From Methylophaga sp. (lineage in GTDB: Bacteria > Pseudomonadota > Gammaproteobacteria > Nitrosococcales > Methylophagaceae), in NCBI GenBank assembly GCA_013139345.1, contig WTAY01000087.1, positions 1-9,826 of the forward strand: a stretch of DNA of 9,826 nt. The letters are read 5' to 3'. This document shows positions 4,968 to 9,826 of this stretch, one piece after another. How positions within the stretch are numbered: position 1 is the first letter of the stretch; the number at the start of each line of letters is the position of its first letter. A program made the translations under genes and the position numbers. A model generated the notes under the pieces. It was not told the DNA's origin. It worked only from the letters and a program-made list of their open reading frames with translations, and ran no database searches.

Positions 4968-7142
4968 ATGGATGTTTCCGAATTACTTGATGGTCTGAAC
5001 AAACCCCAACGTGAAGCTGTTGCGGCACCACTGGGTCATGCCCGAATCTTAGCCGGTGCAGGCAGTGGTAAAACACGTGTTTTAGTTCATCGAATTTGCT
5101 GGCTCATTCAGGCTGAAGCCTTATCCCCTGCTAATATTCTTGCCGTTACTTTTACCAATAAAGCGGCAAAAGAAATGCGAGCCAAGATTGAAGACGGTCT
5201 CGGTTATCCTATTGGCGGTATGTGGGTAGGTACATTCCACGGCTTAGCACACCGATTATTACGATCACATTGGAAAGAAGCAGACTTACCACAAAGCTTT
5301 CAAATTTTAGACAGTGATGATCAGCTTCGCATGCTTAAACGTATTATTCGTGGCATGGAATTAGATGAAGCCCAATGGCCTGCAAAGCAAGCTCAATGGT
5401 TTATCAATGCCCAGAAAGATGAGGGCCTTCGCTCCCAGAACATTCAAGCTGGCAATGATCCCTATTCACAAAAAATGCTGGTCATTTATCACGCTTATGA
5501 ACAAGCCTGCCAACGGGCTGGAGTCATTGATTTTGGCGAGATATTATTACGCAGCCATGAGTTATGGTTAAAGCGTCCGGATATTCTTGCTAGCTATCAG
5601 CAACGTTTTCAGCAAATCTTAGTCGATGAGTTTCAAGATACGAATACCATCCAATATGCTTGGTTACGTTTATTAGCTGGTGATACAGGCCATTTATTTA
5701 TTGTTGGTGATGATGATCAGTCCATCTACGGTTGGAGTGGTGCAAAAATTGAAAACATCCAGAAATTTCATAATGATTATGAGCAAGCAAGTTCGATTCG
5801 TTTAGAGCAAAACTATCGCTCCACAGGTAACATTCTTGCAGCAGCCAATGCCGTGATTGCCAATAATAGTGATCGTTTAGGCAAAGAGCTGTGGACTGAC
5901 GATGAAGATGGAAAATTAATCCAAATTTATAATGCGTATAACGAACGTGATGAAGCAGCCTACTTAGTCGAACAAATTAAAACGGTAGTATCAACTGGCG
6001 GTAAACGCGCTGATCATGCCGTGTTATATCGTTCGAATGCCCAATCTCGTATTATTGAAGAAGCCTTAATGCAGGCCAATATGCCCTACCGTGTTTATGG
6101 TGGCTTACGCTTTTTTGATCGCGCTGAAATTAAAGATGTTTTGTCGTATTTACGCCTTATTGCAAACCGTAATGATGATGCGGCATTTGAACGTGTGGTG
6201 AATACGCCAACACGAGGTATAGGTGCGGCGACACTGACTCAACTCCGCCAGCATGCACGTGAACAAAACCAAACTATGTGGCAAGCCTGTGTTGATTTAC
6301 TGGCTGCCAAATTCTTTACTGCCCGAGCAGGTAATGCCTTAACAGGGTTTCTGACCTTAATAGATTCATTAACACCTGAAGATGACACCCTCCCCCTACA
6401 TGAACTCACTACATTAGTGATTGATGAAAGTGGCTTGCGTGCACATTTTGCCAAAGACACTACAGAAAAAGGCCAAGGGCGCATTGAAAACTTAGATGAG
6501 TTAATTAATGCTACGCGCACATTCGATAAGCCTGATGATGAAGACGATGTCGAGATGCCTTTGCTTAATTCGTTCTTGTCACATGCCGCATTAGAAGCCG
6601 GTGAAAATCAGGCCGATCAGTGGGAAGACTGTGTGCAACTCATGACCTTACATTCAGCCAAAGGCTTAGAGTTCCCTGTCGTATTTATGGTTGGAATGGA
6701 AGAAGGGTTATTCCCCGGTCAAAAATCAAGTGATGATCCGGCTCGTTTAGCAGAAGAACGTCGCCTTTGTTATGTAGGTATGACACGAGCAAGAACAACA
6801 CTCTATTTAATGCATACCGAGTCACGTTTTTTATACGGTCAAGAAATGTCGCCAGCTCCTTCTCGGTTCTTACGAGAACTGCCACAAGATCGCGTAGAAG
6901 AAATTCGTGCACGAAAAAATGTCGTCAGTAGTGGTAATTCAAGCTTTACAGCACCTAAACATAGCAATGCCATTAATGAAACAGGCTTTAACCCCGGTCA
7001 ACAAGTACATCATCATAAATTTGGTGCAGGTACCGTTATTGATACTGAAGGTGCAGGAAAAAGTGCGCGTGTCCAAGTCAATTTTAAACATGCTGGTAGC
7101 AAGTGGTTAGTAACCGCTTATGCCAAACTAGAAAAAATATAA
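4968..7142 (+). CDS. uvrD: DNA helicase II, UvrD
   Basis: A complete 724-residue superfamily 1A helicase, close to E. coli UvrD (720). Motifs in order: Q-motif LNKPQREAV at 10-18, Walker A AGAGSGKT at 29-36, motif Ia TFTNKAA at 61-67, Walker B VDEFQDT from 219 with the catalytic Asp220-Glu221, GDDDQSIYGWSGA from 247, NYRS from 282 with the arginine finger Arg284, HSAKGLEF from 562, and VGMTRAR at 603-609. The C-terminal KFGAGTV...AKLEKI is the UvrD Tudor-like tail that binds RNA polymerase and partners, which separates it from Rep. It unwinds DNA in nucleotide excision and mismatch repair. The start MDVSELLDGLN matches E. coli; the Shine-Dalgarno is weak (GAAGAA). No LexA-type CTG-N10-CAG box is visible in the leader. 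Confidence 0.97.
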   Translation: MDVSELLDGLNKPQREAVAAPLGHARILAGAGSGKTRVLVHRICWLIQAEALSPANILAVTFTNKAAKEMRAKIEDGLGYPIGGMWVGTFHGLAHRLLRSHWKEADLPQSFQILDSDDQLRMLKRIIRGMELDEAQWPAKQAQWFINAQKDEGLRSQNIQAGNDPYSQKMLVIYHAYEQACQRAGVIDFGEILLRSHELWLKRPDILASYQQRFQQILVDEFQDTNTIQYAWLRLLAGDTGHLFIVGDDDQSIYGWSGAKIENIQKFHNDYEQASSIRLEQNYRSTGNILAAANAVIANNSDRLGKELWTDDEDGKLIQIYNAYNERDEAAYLVEQIKTVVSTGGKRADHAVLYRSNAQSRIIEEALMQANMPYRVYGGLRFFDRAEIKDVLSYLRLIANRNDDAAFERVVNTPTRGIGAATLTQLRQHAREQNQTMWQACVDLLAAKFFTARAGNALTGFLTLIDSLTPEDDTLPLHELTTLVIDESGLRAHFAKDTTEKGQGRIENLDELINATRTFDKPDDEDDVEMPLLNSFLSHAALEAGENQADQWEDCVQLMTLHSAKGLEFPVVFMVGMEEGLFPGQKSSDDPARLAEERRLCYVGMTRARTTLYLMHTESRFLYGQEMSPAPSRFLRELPQDRVEEIRARKNVVSSGNSSFTAPKHSNAINETGFNPGQQVHHHKFGAGTVIDTEGAGKSARVQVNFKHAGSKWLVTAYAKLEKI

Positions 7143-7176
7143 ACACGTTAAAATATTTAAATCTTAATACCATCAT

Positions 7177-7256
7177 CGTCATTCCCGTGAAAACGGGAAT
7201 CCAACGATAGTAGAAACTTGAACAGCCCATGGGTCCCCGCCTACGCGAGGATGACA
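7177..7256. repeat. Palindromic intergenic repeat, copy B, containing a dRS3-like 20-mer
   Basis: The 80-bp element is bounded by GTCAT (7178-7182) and ATGAC (7251-7255). Bases 7181-7200 form a perfect hairpin with a GAAA loop and fit the pattern ATTCCC-N8-GGGAAT exactly. A second hairpin, TCCCCGC (7234-7240) against GCGAGGA (7245-7251), has one mismatch. Bases 7177-7213 are an inverted copy of 1434-1470. The element lies between uvrD and the TRAP receptor gene and may serve as a folded end for the uvrD mRNA, but no T-run follows. Confidence 0.75.
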
Positions 7257-7296
7257 CACTTTATTTTTTGTTAGGTTACTGGACTAGGAACATCAT

Positions 7297-8391
7297 ATGA
7301 AACATTCTTTTATTCTATTAATTGCAGCATTAAGCATTGTTCTTAGTGCATGCAGCCAAGAAGAATCGACCTCTAACACCCAAGCTGCAATTGATACCAA
7401 CAAGACGTATAACTGGAAAATGGTGACGACTTGGCCTCCTGGCTTCCCCGTTTTACAGGAAGGTGCTGAACGTTTTTCCGACAATATCAAAGCGATGTCG
7501 AATGGCAGATTGACTATTAAAGTCTATGCCGGTGGTGAGCTTATTCCGGCATTACAAACATTTGATGCTGTGTCACAGGGTACGGTTGAAATGGGGCATG
7601 GCAGCGCCTATTACTGGGCAGGTAAAGTACCTGAAGCACAGTTCTTCTCAACAGTCCCATTTGGTATGACTGCTCGCGGTATGAATGCATGGCTTTATGA
7701 TGGTGGTGGTTTAGAATTATGGCGAGAAGTCTATAAACCATTCCATGTCATCCCCTTCCCGCTTGGCAATACCGGTGTACAAATGGGGGGATGGTTTAAT
7801 AAAGAAATTAACTCTCTTGATGATCTCAAAGGTCTGAAAATGCGTATCCCCGGCCTCGGTGGTAAAGTCTTCGCTAAAGCAGGCGGAAACCCTGTCTTAC
7901 TTGCTGGTAGTGAGGTTTATACAGCACTAGAACGAAACACGATTGATGCAACGGAATGGATTGGTCCCTTCCATGACCAACGTTTAGGTTTATACCGTGC
8001 TGCTGAACATTATTACTATCCGGGTTGGCACGAACCCGGTACGGTATTAGAGCTTACCGTAAACCAACGGGCATGGGATTCATTGCCTGCTGATTTACAA
8101 GCGATTGTCAGTAATGCTGCCACAGCTGAAAACCTAAGGATGTTTTCTGAAATGGAACACAAAAATTTATCAGCATTACAAGAATTGAAAGATCGACCTA
8201 ATGTGCAAATCCACCGTTTTCCAGATGATGTGTTAGCCACATTAAAAAAATTAACCGATGAAACACTAATGGAAACGGCTGCCAACGATGCTAAGTTCGA
8301 AAAGGTTTATAATGCATATCAAGCCTTTCGCAAAAAAAATGATGCGTGGTCCGATATTTCTGAAAATGCCTATTTAGCCATTGAAAAATAA
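7297..8391 (+). CDS. TRAP-type (DctP family) solute-binding lipoprotein
   Basis: This 364-residue protein has a signal peptide ending in lipobox LSAC (acceptor Cys19) and then a DctP/TRAP receptor fold. Family landmarks are WKMVTTWPPG near residue 41, AGGELIP, DAVSQGTVEMGHG, LDDLKGLKMRIPG with Arg183 (the conserved carboxylate-binding arginine position) and ALERNTIDATEWIGP with Glu220-Trp221. These resemble, from memory, the 2-oxoacid/lactate branch of TRAP receptors, so a small monocarboxylate ligand is likely but unproven. TRAP receptors pass substrate to DctQ-DctM sodium symporters; no such genes follow here. Most Gram-negative TRAP receptors are soluble, so the lipid anchor is a point of note. 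AGGA at 7286-7289, 7 nt before the ATG, supports the start. Its stop overlaps the next start in a TAATG. Confidence 0.88.
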   Translation: MKHSFILLIAALSIVLSACSQEESTSNTQAAIDTNKTYNWKMVTTWPPGFPVLQEGAERFSDNIKAMSNGRLTIKVYAGGELIPALQTFDAVSQGTVEMGHGSAYYWAGKVPEAQFFSTVPFGMTARGMNAWLYDGGGLELWREVYKPFHVIPFPLGNTGVQMGGWFNKEINSLDDLKGLKMRIPGLGGKVFAKAGGNPVLLAGSEVYTALERNTIDATEWIGPFHDQRLGLYRAAEHYYYPGWHEPGTVLELTVNQRAWDSLPADLQAIVSNAATAENLRMFSEMEHKNLSALQELKDRPNVQIHRFPDDVLATLKKLTDETLMETAANDAKFEKVYNAYQAFRKKNDAWSDISENAYLAIEK

Positions 8392-8645
8392 TGATTATTT
8401 ATCTTATCTTTAGTCAAGAAGGTTTTGAAGAAGCTAAAAGTAGCATTTTAGCTGACAAGGCAACATTGTGGGTTAATGCTAACTTCTTGTCTGACGAACA
8501 AAATGTAGAGCTCCATCAGGCGGGCATTAATGTGCAAACATTCCTAGAAACAGTAAATGGCAGCAATGAAAAATCAATACTTCAGGCCTTAAAACCTATC
8601 GAAGAAGAAGAACCAAAAGCAGAAATATTAATTGAATATCTCTAG
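8391..8645 (+). CDS. Hypothetical small acidic protein, 84 aa, coupled to the TRAP receptor
   Basis: The 84-residue protein has no signal peptide and no membrane segment, so it should be cytosolic. It starts MIIYLIFSQEGF, has LWVNANFLSDEQ in the middle and ends in an acidic run followed by EILIEYL. The alternating hydrophobic beta-like segments and helices suggest a small folded alpha/beta protein. I do not recognise a family with certainty. Its ATG shares a base with the TAA of the TRAP receptor gene (TAATG), and there is no good Shine-Dalgarno of its own, so it is probably translated by re-initiation. The link suggests a role near the receptor's expression or substrate use, which is inference only. 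Confidence 0.75.
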   Translation: MIIYLIFSQEGFEEAKSSILADKATLWVNANFLSDEQNVELHQAGINVQTFLETVNGSNEKSILQALKPIEEEEPKAEILIEYL

Positions 8646-8646
8646 C

Positions 8647-8663
8647 CCCCCTTTTATAGGGGG
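8647..8663 (+). terminator. Possible weak terminator after the TRAP receptor pair
   Basis: CCCCC at 8647-8651 pairs with GGGGG at 8659-8663, extended by T8652-A8658 to a 6-bp stem with a 5-nt loop, directly after the TAG of the 84-aa gene. The stem is GC-rich, but there is no immediate T-run, only scattered Ts further on. It may pause or end transcription inefficiently. Confidence 0.4.
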
Positions 8664-8717
8664 TGAGTTATTGTAAAAACTTTTGTTCACATATAAAATG
8701 TAAGGAAATATTATTAC

Positions 8718-8750
8718 ATGAATGTTCAAACAAAAAGAACTCACCTTTAA
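8718..8750 (+). CDS. Ten-codon upstream ORF abutting the sensor gene
   Basis: ATG at 8718 opens a frame encoding MNVQTKRTHL and ends with TAA at 8748-8750, immediately next to the ATG of the sensor gene and in the same frame. TAAGGA at 8701-8706 lies 11 nt upstream, a usable if distant ribosome site, while the sensor's own ATG has none. The arrangement fits a mini-ORF that loads ribosomes for the downstream gene. Chance occurrence cannot be excluded in a short AT-rich leader. Confidence 0.35.
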   Translation: MNVQTKRTHL

Positions 8751-9826
8751 ATGCCCTTTTTTAAAAAACATCGTCTATTTCTTATCATCAGCCTATTGAT
8801 TGCCATCATTGATGGGGCTTTTGTAGGAATAACATACCTTCAAGCTAAACATAATATACATCTAGACGAACAGCAAAAAGCAATTAACCATTTTTCTGCC
8901 TTTGATATTGCCTATAAGGCATCACAAGAAAACATGTTACAAATTGCCCATATTGTCGCAAACACCCCTAGCTACCAAGAACTATTCTATGCAGGAAAAC
9001 TCGCCGTTGAACAAGAAGGTGGTGGAGCCGGTGGTAGTGAATCAAAACAGGCTCGTGATGCTCTTAATAATGCGGTTGCTTCAAGCTGGAAAGACTTCAC
9101 TACAAAGTTTAGTGCTCGCCAACTCCACTTTCATTTAGGCCCAGGTTCCACCTCATTTCTACGCGTACATAAACCACAAAAATTTGGTGATAATATGGAT
9201 GATATTCGCCATACTATTGTTGCAAGTAATTCCCTTCAAAAAGAAGTTAAAGGGTTTGAAACAGGACGAGTTTATTCAGGTATTAGAGGCACCAGTCCTG
9301 TATTTTTCACTAACAACGAAGGTATCTCTGAACATGTTGGTACCGTTGAAGCAGGACTATCATTCCAACCCGTTCTACAAAACCTAGTAGAAACATCTAA
9401 TATCAATGCTGCTATTTTGTTATATAAAGATCACCTTGCTGCTAATGTTTGGCCAGATTATCTAAAAAAACGTTTACAAGATACTCCCGCTATAAATAAC
9501 TTAGTCATAGAACAAACAACGAACGACTTTATTACACCATTAGCAAAACTGAGTGCTTCGATGATGATTAACGAGTCTAATCACCAGCATTCAAAAATTG
9601 AAGGATCGGATATTAATATGCAAGTGATTGCATTCAATGGCGATACCTATCTTTATACCACTAAACCACTACGAGATTTCTTAGGTTCTACGGATTTAAC
9701 AAAACCTGATGCGGGGCAGGTCGTTATCTGGCAAAACATTAATGATATTCATGCCCTCTTTAATCATCACCTGAAAATCAATATTTTTTATGCGCTCACT
9801 GCATTCTTTATTATTGAAATACTTGT
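8751..9826 (+). CDS. Membrane sensor with double-Cache-like periplasmic domain (3' end outside window)
   Basis: The frame is open from the ATG at 8751 to the window edge (358 codons). Residues 9-30 form the first membrane segment and a second begins near 343, so residues 31-340 or so face the periplasm. Features of this domain are a glycine-rich EGGGAGG near 87-93, HFHLGPGSTSFLRVHKP at 126-142 and GFETGRVYSGIRG at 168-180. From memory this is the dCache_3-like sensory domain found before GGDEF, histidine kinase or chemotaxis outputs. The output module lies beyond the window, so the enzyme class is unknown. A TAA directly precedes the ATG in frame, ruling out a longer N-terminus; the next ATG would lose the first membrane helix. 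No good Shine-Dalgarno precedes the start. Confidence 0.82.
   Translation, partial: MPFFKKHRLFLIISLLIAIIDGAFVGITYLQAKHNIHLDEQQKAINHFSAFDIAYKASQENMLQIAHIVANTPSYQELFYAGKLAVEQEGGGAGGSESKQARDALNNAVASSWKDFTTKFSARQLHFHLGPGSTSFLRVHKPQKFGDNMDDIRHTIVASNSLQKEVKGFETGRVYSGIRGTSPVFFTNNEGISEHVGTVEAGLSFQPVLQNLVETSNINAAILLYKDHLAANVWPDYLKKRLQDTPAINNLVIEQTTNDFITPLAKLSASMMINESNHQHSKIEGSDINMQVIAFNGDTYLYTTKPLRDFLGSTDLTKPDAGQVVIWQNINDIHALFNHHLKINIFYALTAFFIIEIL

Noticed and set aside
4802..5002. 66-codon minus-strand open frame across the uvrD leader
   Set aside because: It lies over the MITE-like element and the 5' end of uvrD, has no ribosome site, and its residues come from repeat sequence.
6239..6912. Minus-strand open frames inside uvrD
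   Set aside because: They lie opposite conserved helicase motifs and show no start signals or recognisable protein features.
8671..8699. Promoter-like TTGTAA (8671-8676), 17-bp spacer, TAAAAT (8694-8699) before the sensor
   Set aside because: A start about 7 nt downstream would remove or truncate the TAAGGA ribosome site at 8701-8706, and the -35 matches only 4 of 6; too weak to call.
8902..9387. Two short plus-strand open frames (8902-9138 and 9184-9387)
   Set aside because: Both overlap the sensor gene, whose frame is open over 358 codons with membrane segments and recognisable domain motifs; they are out-of-frame shadows.

Overview
The window looks like chromosomal DNA from a moderately AT-rich gammaproteobacterium. 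Three things point there: a ubiH-ubiI pair (aerobic ubiquinone hydroxylases), rhlB and trxA divergently arranged as in Escherichia coli, and a UvrD that aligns almost residue for residue, from memory, with the E. coli protein. A TRAP-type solute receptor and many palindromic intergenic repeats would suit a free-living aquatic lineage, but the genus is not determined from sequence alone.

Layout: (1) 1-1328, + strand: the 3' end of ubiH overlapping ubiI by 4 nt (ATGA). (2) 1329-1703: a gene-free stretch with two palindromic repeat elements. (3) 4276 down to 1704, - strand: a tightly packed four-gene set of rhlB (DEAD-box RNA helicase), a 116-aa proline-rich hypothetical protein, a 238-aa lipoprotein and a 64-aa lipoprotein. 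Junctions are TAATG, a 14-nt overlap and a 14-nt gap. (4) 4377-4785, + strand: trxA followed by two tandem hairpins, the second a strong intrinsic terminator. (5) 4791-4940: a 150-bp MITE-like element with 26-nt imperfect terminal inverted repeats, ending 27 bp before uvrD. (6) 4968-7142, + strand: uvrD. (7) 7177-7256: another palindromic repeat, part of it an inverted copy of the one at 1434-1470. (8) 7297-8645, + strand: a DctP-type TRAP solute-binding lipoprotein coupled by TAATG to an 84-aa hypothetical protein. (9) 8751 to the window edge, + strand: the sensory half of a membrane receptor with a double-Cache-like periplasmic domain, its start codon directly abutting a 10-codon upstream ORF.

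Most genes are housekeeping: quinone synthesis, RNA turnover, thiol redox and DNA repair. The less described content is the helicase-lipoprotein gene set, the lipid-anchored TRAP receptor with its small partner and no visible membrane subunits, the mini-ORF before the sensor, and a set of non-coding palindromes sharing GTCAT...ATGAC ends. One of these holds an exact match to the ATTCCC-N8-GGGAAT pattern known from Neisseria dRS3 repeats. I see no CRISPR array, tRNA, rRNA, transposase or phage gene, and no convincing wholly new system.
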